Shown: positions 27,354 to 36,001, counted from the first letter of the stretch. The stretch is DNA of 64,000 bases from Pseudomonas alkylphenolica (GCF_004025535.1 NZ_QJRG01000050.1:53589-117588); one strand, 5' to 3'. Made by a program: numbers and translations. Notes: generated by a model from the letters alone, not told the origin.

Positions 27354-28400
27354 ATGAAGCGAGCGAACACTGTGGCGGAGAAATCCATTCCACTGGGTGC
27401 GCTCGCCTCGTTGCCGGTGGTACTGCAAGAGCAGGGTCATGATCCGTGGCCGCTGCTGGCGCGTTTCGGCATCGACCGGCAGGCGTTCGAACAACCGATG
27501 TTGCCCCTCCCGGTCTTCACCCATGGGCGGATTCTTGAAGAGGCCGTGCAGTTAAGCGGCTGTGATCACCTGGGCCTGCTGCTGGGGCAACGGGCCAACC
27601 TGCAGAACGCCGGGCCCTTGCGCTTTCTGGTGCTCAATGCACCGACAGTGCGCGATGCCACCGAGTCGCTGATCCGCTATTGCGGCTTGTGGTACCGCGG
27701 CCTGCACCTGAACCTGGCCCAGGAGCAGGGCTATGCGGGCTTGCGCTTGTCTATCGACGGCAACGTGCCCGGCGCCGAGCAGTTGCTTACCGCCTACCTT
27801 GCCGCCATCGTCACCATCATGGAGCTGATCGTCGGCCGCAGCTGGCGCCCGGCGCTGGTGCGCATTGCCTATCGCAAGCCGGCATCGGCGGGGTTGTACG
27901 AACGCTTCTTCCGCTGCCCGGTGTGGTTCGGCCAGTCCCAGCATGAAGTGCTGTTTGCCCAGTCGTTGCTGGACATGCGCCGCGAAGGCCATGACCGCCA
28001 GCTCGACGATTTTCTGCGTACTCACCTGAGTGAACTCAAGGCCCGCGAAAGCTCAGACCTTGCCGCCCAGGTCACTCAGGTTATAGAAGGGTTGTTGCTG
28101 CATGGCGAATGCAGCGCCGAGAAGGTCGCCGAGTTTTTTGCCGTGCACCGCTTCACCCTCTATCGCCACCTGAGCGAGCAGCAGACCAGCTTCGAATTGC
28201 TGCTTGAACAGACGCGCAAGACCCTCGCCGCCAGACTGCTCGGTGACCCCAGCCTGCCGGTTGCCGAAGTCGCCATCCGCCTTGGCTATGAGACCCAGGG
28301 CAACTTCACGCGTGCGTTCAAACGCTGGTACGCCTGCACGCCGCGCGACTGGCGCAAGGCTGCCGCGCAGCCGGTGTTGCGCACTGCAAAACGCCTTTGA
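27354..28400 (+). CDS. AraC-family regulator with Arabinose_bd-type N-domain
   Basis: The 348-residue protein has an N-terminal ligand domain of the Arabinose_bd type (for example LALLARFGIDRQAFE-like start and GLLLGQRANLQNAGPLRFLVLNAPTVRDATESLIRY, about residues 73-105) and a C-terminal pair of helix-turn-helix motifs (CSAEKVAEFFAVHRFTLYRHL, about 250-270; LPVAEVAIRLGYETQGNFTRAFKRWYACTPRDWR, about 300-333). ATG 27354 follows TGAGGTC and lies 23 bp after the dehydrogenase gene, so it may be co-transcribed with beta-oxidation. It most likely activates the next operon, which has a 21-bp direct repeat in its upstream region. Confidence 0.9.
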   Translation: MKRANTVAEKSIPLGALASLPVVLQEQGHDPWPLLARFGIDRQAFEQPMLPLPVFTHGRILEEAVQLSGCDHLGLLLGQRANLQNAGPLRFLVLNAPTVRDATESLIRYCGLWYRGLHLNLAQEQGYAGLRLSIDGNVPGAEQLLTAYLAAIVTIMELIVGRSWRPALVRIAYRKPASAGLYERFFRCPVWFGQSQHEVLFAQSLLDMRREGHDRQLDDFLRTHLSELKARESSDLAAQVTQVIEGLLLHGECSAEKVAEFFAVHRFTLYRHLSEQQTSFELLLEQTRKTLAARLLGDPSLPVAEVAIRLGYETQGNFTRAFKRWYACTPRDWRKAAAQPVLRTAKRL

Positions 28401-28426
28401 ACCTCTCGGGTTCCTCAATCGGGCAA

Positions 28427-28465
28427 AGTGCCGAAATGATAAAAAGCAGTGTCAGGATGATAAAA
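28427..28465 (+). promoter_or_regulatory. AraC-type direct repeat before the BKACE operon
   Basis: AGTGCCGAAATGATAAAA (28427-28444) and AGTGTCAGGATGATAAAA (28448-28465) match at 14 of 18 positions and are offset by exactly 21 bp, two helical turns. The pair ends 94 bp before ATG 28560. This is the normal layout for an AraC-family activator site. Confidence 0.65.
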
Positions 28466-28559
28466 GCCCGGCATGGCTGACGCGTAACTTCTCCCGTACT
28501 CCAGAGCCGCACAGCGCGCTCGCTTCCTTCAATAACGATAAATCAGGACGGAGAAGTAC

Positions 28560-29615
28560 ATGCATTTTCTTGACGACAGTCTGTTCCCGGAAAACCAGGA
28601 AAAACTGGTCATCCAGGTCGCGCCCTACGGTCCGCAATGGACGCCGGCCGACTCCGACGACATTCCGGTGAGCATGGATGACCAGATCCAGAAGGCCATC
28701 GACTGCTACAACGCCGGTGCCACGGTGCTGCATGTTCATGTCCGGGAAGAAACCGGCAAGGGCTCCAAGCGCCTGAGCAAGTTCAACGAAATGCTCGGCT
28801 TGCTGCGCGAAGCGGTGCCGGAAATGGTGCTGCAGGTCGGCGGCTCGATTTCTTTTGCGCCGGAAAGCGAAGGCGAAGCGGCACAGTGGCTGGACTATGA
28901 CACCCGGCACATGCTCGCCGAGCTCGACCCCAAGCCGGACCAGGTCACCATCGCCATCAACACCAGCCAGATGAACATCTGCGAGCTGCTGACCGATGAC
29001 GACGTCAAGGGCACGATCCTTGAGCAACCGGGCTACTTCAACGCTTACCAGGAGATGGTCTCCGATGCGCGGCCGTCGTTCTTCATCGAGCACCTCAAGC
29101 GCTTGCAGGCTGCCGGTATCCAGCCGCACTTCATGCTTGGCCACGTGCACCAGCTGGAAACCGTCGAGCGCCTGATCCGCAAGGGCCTGTATACCGGTCC
29201 GCTGATCCTAAACTACGTCGCCATCGGTGGCGGTGCGGCGGGCCTTGATCCATCGGACATGATCGAGTTCGTCAAGCGCACGCCACCGGGTTCGATCCTG
29301 ACCATGGAAAGCGCCATGCGCGCAGTACTGCCGATGAACGCCATGGCCATCGCCCTCGGCCTGCATGTGCGGGTGGGCATTGAAGACACCCTGTGGGGCC
29401 GCAAAGGCGAGCGCATGACCTCGGTGCAACAGATCGAGCAGACCGTGCGCCTGTCGCGCGAACTGGGCCGGGAAATTGCCAGCGGCAAAGAAGCGCGGGC
29501 GATCTACAAGATCGGCGAGCAGTACGCCAGTGCCGACGAAACCATTGCCCGGCTGGGCATGGCACCCAATCGCAAGCCGGGGCAACGCGGTTTTACCGTG
29601 CCGGGCTTTGCCTGA
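28560..29615 (+). CDS. BKACE-family beta-keto acid cleavage enzyme (DUF849)
   Basis: The 351-residue protein belongs to the family of 3-keto-5-aminohexanoate cleavage enzyme, which condenses acetyl-CoA with a beta-keto acid and splits it into acetoacetate and a new acyl-CoA. Zinc ligands are visible: the His pair in VLHVHVREETGKGS (His58, His60) and the Glu of GIEDTLWG (Glu275). It is longer than the usual 275-310 residues because of a longer N-terminus and a segment at about residues 103-127. The gene opens an operon with an SDR, a transporter and outer membrane proteins. The substrate is unknown; the SDR could make the beta-keto acid. Confidence 0.87.
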   Translation: MHFLDDSLFPENQEKLVIQVAPYGPQWTPADSDDIPVSMDDQIQKAIDCYNAGATVLHVHVREETGKGSKRLSKFNEMLGLLREAVPEMVLQVGGSISFAPESEGEAAQWLDYDTRHMLAELDPKPDQVTIAINTSQMNICELLTDDDVKGTILEQPGYFNAYQEMVSDARPSFFIEHLKRLQAAGIQPHFMLGHVHQLETVERLIRKGLYTGPLILNYVAIGGGAAGLDPSDMIEFVKRTPPGSILTMESAMRAVLPMNAMAIALGLHVRVGIEDTLWGRKGERMTSVQQIEQTVRLSRELGREIASGKEARAIYKIGEQYASADETIARLGMAPNRKPGQRGFTVPGFA

Positions 29616-29626
29616 TCAGGTGCGTG

Positions 29627-29657
29627 ACTGGCGGCGTCGCCGCCAGTTTTCTTCTTT
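29627..29657 (+). terminator. Intra-operon terminator after the BKACE gene
   Basis: ACTGGCGGC (29627-29635) pairs with GCCGCCAGT (29639-29647) around a 3-nt loop and is followed by TTTCTTCTTT. It probably makes the first gene more abundant in the message than the genes behind it. Confidence 0.7.
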
Positions 29658-29677
29658 GTCCAGCCTTGAGGTGAGTG

Positions 29678-30505
29678 ATGACGGTTCAGTTCAAAGACAA
29701 AGTGGTGTTGGTCACCGGCGTGGGCCCAGGGCTCGGTAGAGCCTGCGCCGAAGCTTTCGCCAAGGCCGGTGCGAAGCTGGTGATATGCGATGTCGAGCAG
29801 AAGGCCCTGGCCGAGGCCTGTGAAGCGGTTACTGCCCACGGCGCCGAATGCCTGACGTTACGCTGCGATGTGTCGTCGAGCGCTGAAGTGAGTGCGATGT
29901 TCGAGCAGATCAAGGCGAAATTCGGCACCTTGCATGTGCTGGTCAACAACGCGGCGTTGACGCCCAACCGCCCGGTCGACACCGAGCGGCGCAATGCTTT
30001 CTATCGCTACATCTCCACCCCCGAGCCGCGCCGTTCACTGGGCTTTACCAGCGCCATCAGTGACGAAGAGTGGCATCGCTATTGGGGCGTGAACGTTCAC
30101 GGGGTGTTCTATTGCACCCGTGAAGCACTGAAGCTGATGGAGCCGCAACGCGAAGGGCGCATCGTCAACATTGCCTCGATTGCCGGGCTGTCGACCAAAA
30201 GCGTACACAGCCCGCACTACTGCGCGACCAAAGGCGCGGTGATCGCCTTTACCAAATCGGTGGCCTATGAGGTGGCCGGCGCCAACATCTTCGTCAACGC
30301 CATGGCCCCGGGCGGTGTCGCCACGCCGGCATTCAGTGCCTACCTCGACGAGGTCGGCGAACAGGCCCGTAACCGCCTGTGGCAGGGCTGTCCGCTGGGA
30401 CGCTTCGGCACCCTCGAGGAATACGCGAGCACCGTGCTGTACCTCTCCGGCGAGCATTACCTGGTCGGCCAGGTGGTCAGCCCCAACGGCGGTTCGGTGA
30501 TCTGA
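29678..30505 (+). CDS. Short-chain dehydrogenase/reductase
   Basis: The 275-residue SDR has the NAD(P) motif TGVGPGLGRA (about residues 14-23), an acidic end of the second strand (ICDVEQK) that favours NAD, NNAALTPN, the serine NIASIAG and the YCATK catalytic pair. An insertion of about 30 residues after NNAALTPN (RPVDTERRNAFYRYISTPEPRRSLGFTS) is unusual and may shape the substrate pocket. It lies between the BKACE gene and a CMD-family gene, and probably oxidises a hydroxy acid to the keto acid used by the BKACE enzyme. ATG 29678 is preferred over GTG 29675, as both follow TTGAGG. Confidence 0.88.
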   Translation: MTVQFKDKVVLVTGVGPGLGRACAEAFAKAGAKLVICDVEQKALAEACEAVTAHGAECLTLRCDVSSSAEVSAMFEQIKAKFGTLHVLVNNAALTPNRPVDTERRNAFYRYISTPEPRRSLGFTSAISDEEWHRYWGVNVHGVFYCTREALKLMEPQREGRIVNIASIAGLSTKSVHSPHYCATKGAVIAFTKSVAYEVAGANIFVNAMAPGGVATPAFSAYLDEVGEQARNRLWQGCPLGRFGTLEEYASTVLYLSGEHYLVGQVVSPNGGSVI

Positions 30506-30524
30506 GCCGGCCACTTTTTGCGAG

Positions 30525-30532
30525 AACAATAA
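30525..30532 (+). promoter_or_regulatory. Hfq/Crc motif directly before CMD gene
   Basis: AACAATAA matches AANAANAA and ends 2 nt before ATG 30535. No Shine-Dalgarno is visible, so the motif occupies the ribosome-binding window itself. Confidence 0.55.
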
Positions 30533-30534
30533 CG

Positions 30535-31269
30535 ATGAGCGATACCCCGAAATACAACGCCCTGCGCGCCGCCGGTGTGTTTGACGCCGCGCTGGACAAC
30601 CTGGCGCAATGGGCGCCGCAGTGGACCGAACAGTACATGGACCTGGTCGAAGACGGCCATACCAACGAGGTGCTCGAACCGAAACTGGTGGCGCTGATTC
30701 GCCTGAACATCGATGTCACCGCGACGCACCTGTACGCACCCGGTGTGCGCCGCCATGTGCGCAACGCCTTGCGCCTGGGCGCGAGCCGGGCAGAGGTTCT
30801 GGAAGTGTTCAAGCTTGCCAGCGTGGTCGGCATTCATGCCTGCGCACTCGGGGTGCCGATCCTCGAAGAAGCGCTGGCCGAGGCGGGCCGGGAAGACCAG
30901 CCCGTTGCCGCGGGGCCAACCCCGGTGTGCGACAACGTGCGCGCCAAGGGAATGTTCAACCCGCTGTGGGAGACCCTGTACCGCTGGGACCCGCAGTACC
31001 TGGAAAAATTTCTCGGCATGGGCCTGGGCCTCTGGCAGGACGGCATCTTGCCGCCGCTGTGGATCGAGTTTCTGTGCATCGCCGGTGATGCCACCGTGAC
31101 CCACATGTACGGCCACGGCACCCGACGGCACATCGAGGCGGCGCTGCAACTGGGCGCTACCCGCGAGCAGATTATGCAAGTGCTGAAAATCGTCAGCCTG
31201 CAAGGCATCGAGGCCTGCGAGCTGGGTGTGCCGATGCTGGACGAGGCGTTGCGCAGCCTCGGTCAGTGA
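30535..31269 (+). CDS. Tandem carboxymuconolactone decarboxylase-like protein
   Basis: The 244-residue protein contains two CMD-like helical domains (about residues 25-115 and 140-240), each with the pattern RRHVRNALRLGASRAEVLEVFKLASVVGIHA or RRHIEAALQLGATREQIMQVLKIVSLQGIEA. The CxxC peroxidase motif of AhpD is absent, so this is not a peroxidase of that type; a lactone decarboxylase or hydrolytic role is possible. The start at ATG 30535 lies 29 bp after the SDR stop. I cannot name the reaction. Confidence 0.75.
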   Translation: MSDTPKYNALRAAGVFDAALDNLAQWAPQWTEQYMDLVEDGHTNEVLEPKLVALIRLNIDVTATHLYAPGVRRHVRNALRLGASRAEVLEVFKLASVVGIHACALGVPILEEALAEAGREDQPVAAGPTPVCDNVRAKGMFNPLWETLYRWDPQYLEKFLGMGLGLWQDGILPPLWIEFLCIAGDATVTHMYGHGTRRHIEAALQLGATREQIMQVLKIVSLQGIEACELGVPMLDEALRSLGQ

Positions 31270-31290
31270 GCCTTGCCGTGCAGCCTGGAC

Positions 31291-31298
31291 AATAACAA
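31291..31298 (+). promoter_or_regulatory. Hfq/Crc motif in leader of MFS gene
   Basis: AATAACAA matches AANAANAA and lies 35-42 nt upstream of ATG 31333. Its last A is the first base of a 12-codon reading frame that ends on the transporter start. Confidence 0.45.
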
Positions 31299-31336
31299 TG
31301 AGCACGCCGTGCCAAAGCAGGAGTAACGAGACATGA
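31298..31336 (+). other. Possible 12-codon upstream reading frame
   Basis: ATG AGC ACG CCG ... ACA TGA encodes 12 residues; its TGA (31334-31336) overlaps the transporter ATG (31333-31335) as ATGA. It lacks a clear ribosome site but starts at the end of the Crc-type motif, so repression could be passed on by translational coupling. Very short frames arise by chance. Confidence 0.25.
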
Positions 31337-32667
31337 CCAGTGTGGCCGAGCACACCCCGGCACTTGCCGGCGACCCGCAAGCGCGGGCGTTGAAAGCGAC
31401 CTATCGCAAGATCGTCTGGCGTCTGCTGCCGTTTCTGTTTCTTGCCTATGTGATCAACTCGATCGACCGCATCAACATCTCCTTCGCCAAATTGCGCATG
31501 AGCGAAGACCTGTTGCTCAGCGATGCGGCCTATGGTCTGGGTGCGGCGGCGTTCTTTGTCGGCTACCTGCTGTTCGAGGTGCCGAGCAACCTCTACATGC
31601 AGCGCGTTGGCGCACGTCGCACCATCACCCGGATCATGATCCTGTGGGGGCTGGTGACCATGGCCACGAGCCTGGTCGGCACTCCGGAGCAGCTGTATGC
31701 CGCGCGCTTCTTTCTCGGCGTGGCCGAGGCCGGGTTTTTTCCGGGGGTGATCCTTTATCTCACCTATTGGTTCCCGGCGGCGCGGCGCGGACGGATCACC
31801 TCGATCTTCATCATGGCCGGGATCTTCGCCGGGATCGTCAGCGGGCCCCTGGCCGGCTGGATCATGACCCACTTCCACGGCTGGTACGGGCTGCGCGACT
31901 GGCAGGCGCTGTTTGTCTTCGAAGGTATTCCGGCGGTGTTGCTGGGCCTGTTTGCCTGGTTCTGGCTGGACGACAAACCGCAGCAGGTGACGTGGCTCAC
32001 CGAGCAGGAAAAGGCCATCGTCGCGGCGCAACTTGCGCCTGAACAGGGCAAGGCCGGGGCGCAACACGCGTCGTTCCGTCAGTTGCTGCGCGATCCGCGC
32101 GTCCTCATGGCCGGCATGGTGTTTTTCTGCATCTACTCGGGCACTAACACCGTGGCGTACTGGATGCCCACGCTGATCCAGGGCTTCGGCCTGAGTGACA
32201 TCCGTCATATCGGTCTGATCAGCAGCCTGCCGTACATCGTCGCGCTGGTGGCCATGTACCTGCTCGGGCGCAGCTCCGACCGCCATCTGGAACGCCGCTG
32301 GCACCTGGCGTCGACCATGCTGGTGGGTGCCGCGTGCTTTGTGTTGCTGGGCGTGTTCCAGGGCAACCTGGCGCTCTCGGTGCTGTTCATGAGCCTGGGC
32401 GCCGGTGCCTGCCTGTCGGCGGTGCCGCTGTTCTGGACCATTCCGCCGTCCTACCTGTCCAGCGCCGGCGCAGCAGCAGGCATTGCCCTGATCAGCAGCC
32501 TCGGCGGCATCGCGGCAATGGTCAGCCCGGTGCTGGTGGGGAGCATCAAGTCGAGTACCGGCAGCCTGTACATCGCCTTCGACGTGATCGCCTGCCTGCT
32601 GGTCGTGGGCTCACTGATCCTGCTGCTGGGCATCCCGGCCAGGTTGCTGCGCGAACACCGCGGCTGA
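31333..32667 (+). CDS. MFS transporter, anion:cation symporter (ACS) type
   Basis: The 444-residue protein has 12 predicted membrane segments and begins with the ACS-family pattern WRLLPFLFLAYVINSIDRINISFAKLRM (about residues 26-53), followed by GYLLFEVPSNLYMQRVGARR (about 76-95). Family members import organic anions such as phthalate, tartrate, glucarate or 4-hydroxyphenylacetate. In this operon it should import the acid that feeds the SDR and BKACE enzymes. ATG 31333 follows AGGAG at 31319. Confidence 0.9.
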   Translation: MTSVAEHTPALAGDPQARALKATYRKIVWRLLPFLFLAYVINSIDRINISFAKLRMSEDLLLSDAAYGLGAAAFFVGYLLFEVPSNLYMQRVGARRTITRIMILWGLVTMATSLVGTPEQLYAARFFLGVAEAGFFPGVILYLTYWFPAARRGRITSIFIMAGIFAGIVSGPLAGWIMTHFHGWYGLRDWQALFVFEGIPAVLLGLFAWFWLDDKPQQVTWLTEQEKAIVAAQLAPEQGKAGAQHASFRQLLRDPRVLMAGMVFFCIYSGTNTVAYWMPTLIQGFGLSDIRHIGLISSLPYIVALVAMYLLGRSSDRHLERRWHLASTMLVGAACFVLLGVFQGNLALSVLFMSLGAGACLSAVPLFWTIPPSYLSSAGAAAGIALISSLGGIAAMVSPVLVGSIKSSTGSLYIAFDVIACLLVVGSLILLLGIPARLLREHRG

Positions 32668-32738
32668 TCGCCCGCTAACCCCGTTCCCCAGTGCATGTCG
32701 GTGGCCCAGCCACCGGCACGGGGAGCGCTTGACCTTAA

Positions 32739-32749
32739 AACAACAATAA
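32739..32749 (+). promoter_or_regulatory. Overlapping Hfq/Crc motifs before DUF1302 gene
   Basis: AACAACAATAA carries two AANAANAA matches (32739-32746 and 32742-32749), ending 14 nt before ATG 32764 and directly before AAGGTG. Confidence 0.6.
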
Positions 32750-32763
32750 AAGGTGAAATCTGC

Positions 32764-34584
32764 ATGAACAACACTCTGTCGCGCCTTGCCCCACAACCGC
32801 GCTGCCTGCTGGCCGCCAGTGTGGCGCTGGCGCTGTTCGCCGGCACCGAGGCGCGGGCCACGACGTTCCAGGTCAACGATGACTGGGCGCTGAGCACCAA
32901 CACCACCCTGACCCTGGGTTCGAGCTGGGCCCTGCGCAATGCCGACCCTGGCCTGCTGTACGCCCCGGACGCCGCCAGTATTGGCAAGAACGGCAAGGGC
33001 ATCGACACCAACGGCGACGATGGCCGGTTGAACTTCAAAAAGCACGACCCGATCTCGCAGATCTTCAAGGGCCTGACCGATTTCGACCTCAACGACGGCA
33101 GCCAGGGCGCCTTCATCCGTTTCAAGTACTGGTACGACCATGCCCTGGAAACCCGCGACGGCGACTTCAAGCACTTCGATGACGCCAACTACCCGGACAT
33201 GGCCAAGTTCCAGGGCTTCGAAACCCTGGATGCCTATGTCTGGAAAGACTTCGACCTTGCTGGCAAGGCGTTGAACGTCAAGTTCGGCAAGCAGGTGCTG
33301 ACCTGGGGTGAGGCGCTGTTCTTCCAGAACGGCATCAATGCCATCAACCCGCTGGACGTTTCGGCCTTCAACCGCCCCGGGGTCGAACTCAAGGAAGGCC
33401 AGTTGCCGGTGGAGATGCTCTCGTTCAACCTCGGCCTCAGCGATACCCTGAGCCTGGAAGGTTTTTACCAGTACAACTTTCGTCCTTCGGTGCTCGACGG
33501 TTGCGGCACGTTCTTCCAGGCTGCCGATTTTGCCCCGGAAGGCTGCGGCCCGATCATCGCGGCGGTCAGCGGCGACCGTACCACGGCCAATGCCTTGGCA
33601 AGCGGCACCTTCATCCCGCGAGGGCAGAGCGACTACCCGCACGATGGCGGGCAGTACGGCCTGGCCTTGCGCAAGGTACTGGAGAGCCTGAACGATGCCG
33701 AGTTGGGCCTGTACTACGCCAACTACCACAGCCGAACTGCGTCGTTCAACGGAACGGCGGTCACCGCACGCGGCTTGAACAACTTCAATACAGCCCGCTA
33801 CAACTCGATCTACCCCGAGGACATTCGCCTGTTCGGTGTCAGCCTCAGCGGTGTGGTCGGCGGCACGGCGGTGTTTGGTGAGTTGAGTTTTCGCCCTAAC
33901 CAGCCGCTGGGTTTCAACGGCAACGACACCGTGCAGTTCCTGCTGCGCAGCCCCAACACGCCCTTTACTGCGCCCGGTGTGACACCGGAGCTGGGCGCAC
34001 CGATTGAAGGCTATGCGCGTAAACCGGTCAGCCAGTTCTCCGTGGGCGCCACCGACACCATCGCCAACGTGCTCGGCGCCAACCGCCTGGCCTGGGCGGC
34101 GGAAGCGGCTGTGAACCACATCGGCGACCTTGGCGATGTGCGCTTTGGCCGTGGCGGCGCCTATGGCCGCAGTGAGTTGAGCACCGGCCCCTATAACCCT
34201 GCCAACCCGGCGAGCTTCTGTGTCAGCCCTGGCACCGCCAACTTGAGTGCCGGGCAGATCGCCAACCTCAACAGCGACAACTGCAATGCCAATCGCGGTT
34301 TCTTCACCGACTGGTCGTGGGGGTATCGCCTGCGCGGCGCGCTCAGTTACGAAGGCTTGCTGCCGTCCACCGTGGTCACCCCGAGCATCAACTATCGCCA
34401 CGACGTAGACGGCTATGGCCCCAACTTCCAGGAAGGACAAAAGGCTGTCGGCCTTTCGCTGCTGTTCGAGTACCGCAACGACTACTCGTTGGAGTTTGCC
34501 TACAACGATTTCTTCGGCTCGAACGATTTCACCACCCTCGACGACCGCGACTTCGCTTCGGTCAACCTCAAGGTGAGCTTCTGA
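32764..34584 (+). CDS. DUF1302 outer membrane protein
   Basis: The 606-residue protein has a signal peptide (about residues 1-33, ending ARA) and belongs to the DUF1302 barrel-like proteins of Pseudomonas and relatives. Typical segments are GKQVLTWGEALFFQNGINAINPLDV (about residues 175-199), YPEDIRLFGVSLSG (about 352-365) and a final aromatic strand (SVNLKVSF). Such proteins come paired with a DUF1329 protein, as here, and are found in operons for hydrophobic or bulky substrates. The role is probably in outer membrane passage, but it is not established. A second homologue lies at 53586-55370. Confidence 0.88.
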   Translation: MNNTLSRLAPQPRCLLAASVALALFAGTEARATTFQVNDDWALSTNTTLTLGSSWALRNADPGLLYAPDAASIGKNGKGIDTNGDDGRLNFKKHDPISQIFKGLTDFDLNDGSQGAFIRFKYWYDHALETRDGDFKHFDDANYPDMAKFQGFETLDAYVWKDFDLAGKALNVKFGKQVLTWGEALFFQNGINAINPLDVSAFNRPGVELKEGQLPVEMLSFNLGLSDTLSLEGFYQYNFRPSVLDGCGTFFQAADFAPEGCGPIIAAVSGDRTTANALASGTFIPRGQSDYPHDGGQYGLALRKVLESLNDAELGLYYANYHSRTASFNGTAVTARGLNNFNTARYNSIYPEDIRLFGVSLSGVVGGTAVFGELSFRPNQPLGFNGNDTVQFLLRSPNTPFTAPGVTPELGAPIEGYARKPVSQFSVGATDTIANVLGANRLAWAAEAAVNHIGDLGDVRFGRGGAYGRSELSTGPYNPANPASFCVSPGTANLSAGQIANLNSDNCNANRGFFTDWSWGYRLRGALSYEGLLPSTVVTPSINYRHDVDGYGPNFQEGQKAVGLSLLFEYRNDYSLEFAYNDFFGSNDFTTLDDRDFASVNLKVSF

Positions 34585-35936
34585 TGACGATTACAATGAA
34601 AAAACTGCCCGTGGTTGTTGCCCTGCTTGCGGCCTGCCTGCATGCCCCGGTTTACGCCAAAGACACCGATGCCAGCCAGCTCGACACCCGCCTGAACCCC
34701 ATGGGCGGCGAGCGTGCCGGCAATGCCGACGGCAGCATCCCGGCCTGGTCTGGCGGCCTCAAGCCCGGCAGCCTGACAGCCGCGGACAACGGTGACTACC
34801 GCGACCCGTTTGCCGCACAAAAGCCGTTGATGGTGATCACTGCCGCCAACGCCGGGCAGTACCAGACCCTGCTGACCCCGGGCCAGCAGGCCATGCTCAA
34901 ACGTTTTCCGAGTTACCAGCTGAGCGTCTACCCCAGCGAGCGCACTGCGCACATGCCGGCCGCGGTGATTGCCGCGAGCAAAGACAACGTCGCCGCGGTC
35001 AACCTGGCAGCGTCGGGCTATGGCCTGATCGGCTACAAGGATGGCATTCCGTTCCCGCTGCCGACCGAGCCGCTGGAAGTGATGTGGAACCACCTGGCGC
35101 GCTATGTCGGCCACTCGGTGCAGCGTGAAATGGCCTCGGCGACCGTGGAAAGCAACGGCAGCTCGACCCTGGTCACCTACCAGCAGTCGGTGCACTGGCG
35201 ATCGGCGATCAGCGACCTCGCAGCGCAGGACAACGCCCTGTACTTCAGCGTGATCCGCGCCCTCAGCCCGTCGCGGGTGGCGGGCGAAATCACCATGGTG
35301 CATGAACCGCTCAACCAGGTTGAAGAACCGCGCAGTGCCTGGCAGTACATTCCCGGCCAGCGCCGTGTCCGCCGGGCACCGACCGTGGCCTATGACACCA
35401 GCGCGCGCTACAGCTATGGCCAGCTGACCAGCGACGGTGTCGGCGGCTACAACGGCGCACCGGATCGCTATGACTGGAAACTGCTCGGCAAGCAGGAGCG
35501 GCTCATCCCCTACAACAGCTACAAACTGGCCAGCAAAGCGCTCAAGTACGCCGACATCCTCAAGCCCAACAGCATCGACCCGCAGCTGGTGCGCTACGAA
35601 AAGCACCGGGTCTGGGTGGTGGAAGCGACCCTCAAGCCGGGTAATCGCCATGTCTACGGCAAGCGCCGCTTCTACATCGACGAAGACACCTGGCAGATCG
35701 CCAGTGCCGAGATGTACGACAGCCGTGGTGAGTTGTGGCGCATGTACGAGAACTACCCGATGCAGCTGGCCGATGTCGAAGTACCGTTCCCGGCAATGGA
35801 CGCTACCTACGACCTGATTTCGGCGCGTTACACCACCAACTTCATGACCAATGAATACCCGCAGAAAATGGTCTTCAACGCGTTGGCGAAGAAAGAGGAC
35901 TACAGCCCGGCGGCATTGCGCCGCTACGGTAAGTGA
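34584..35936 (+). CDS. DUF1329 periplasmic protein
   Basis: The 450-residue protein has a signal peptide (about residues 1-26, VYA) and the DUF1329 pattern, including GSIPAWSGGL (about 50-59), the basic GQRRVRRAPTVAYD (about 259-272) and YNGAPDRYDWKLLGKQE (about 289-305). The fold is related to the LolA/LolB lipoprotein-carrier group in family databases, so binding of a hydrophobic ligand is plausible. Its ATG overlaps the DUF1302 stop by one base. The second possible ATG (34596) would still give a signal peptide. It is the last gene before a strong terminator. Confidence 0.87.
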   Translation: MTITMKKLPVVVALLAACLHAPVYAKDTDASQLDTRLNPMGGERAGNADGSIPAWSGGLKPGSLTAADNGDYRDPFAAQKPLMVITAANAGQYQTLLTPGQQAMLKRFPSYQLSVYPSERTAHMPAAVIAASKDNVAAVNLAASGYGLIGYKDGIPFPLPTEPLEVMWNHLARYVGHSVQREMASATVESNGSSTLVTYQQSVHWRSAISDLAAQDNALYFSVIRALSPSRVAGEITMVHEPLNQVEEPRSAWQYIPGQRRVRRAPTVAYDTSARYSYGQLTSDGVGGYNGAPDRYDWKLLGKQERLIPYNSYKLASKALKYADILKPNSIDPQLVRYEKHRVWVVEATLKPGNRHVYGKRRFYIDEDTWQIASAEMYDSRGELWRMYENYPMQLADVEVPFPAMDATYDLISARYTTNFMTNEYPQKMVFNALAKKEDYSPAALRRYGK

Positions 35937-35974
35937 ATCGGCGTATCGACGCACTTTGAGGGTTCGTTTTACCC

Positions 35975-36001
35975 AACCGCTGCTGATGCAGCGGTTTTTT
36001 T
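35975..36001 (+). terminator. Rho-independent terminator of the BKACE operon
   Basis: AACCGCTGC (35975-35983) pairs perfectly with GCAGCGGTT (35988-35996) around TGAT and is followed by TTTTT. Confidence 0.9.

Noticed and set aside
27354..28400. Idea that this AraC protein is QhpR
   Set aside because: It is about 11 kb away behind an unrelated operon, and its likely 21-bp direct-repeat site lies before the BKACE operon, not before qhpA.
28560..29615. Assignment of the BKACE gene to carnitine breakdown
   Set aside because: No carnitine dehydrogenase, betainyl-CoA thiolase or GATase-type AraC regulator is nearby; the protein is longer than those enzymes.
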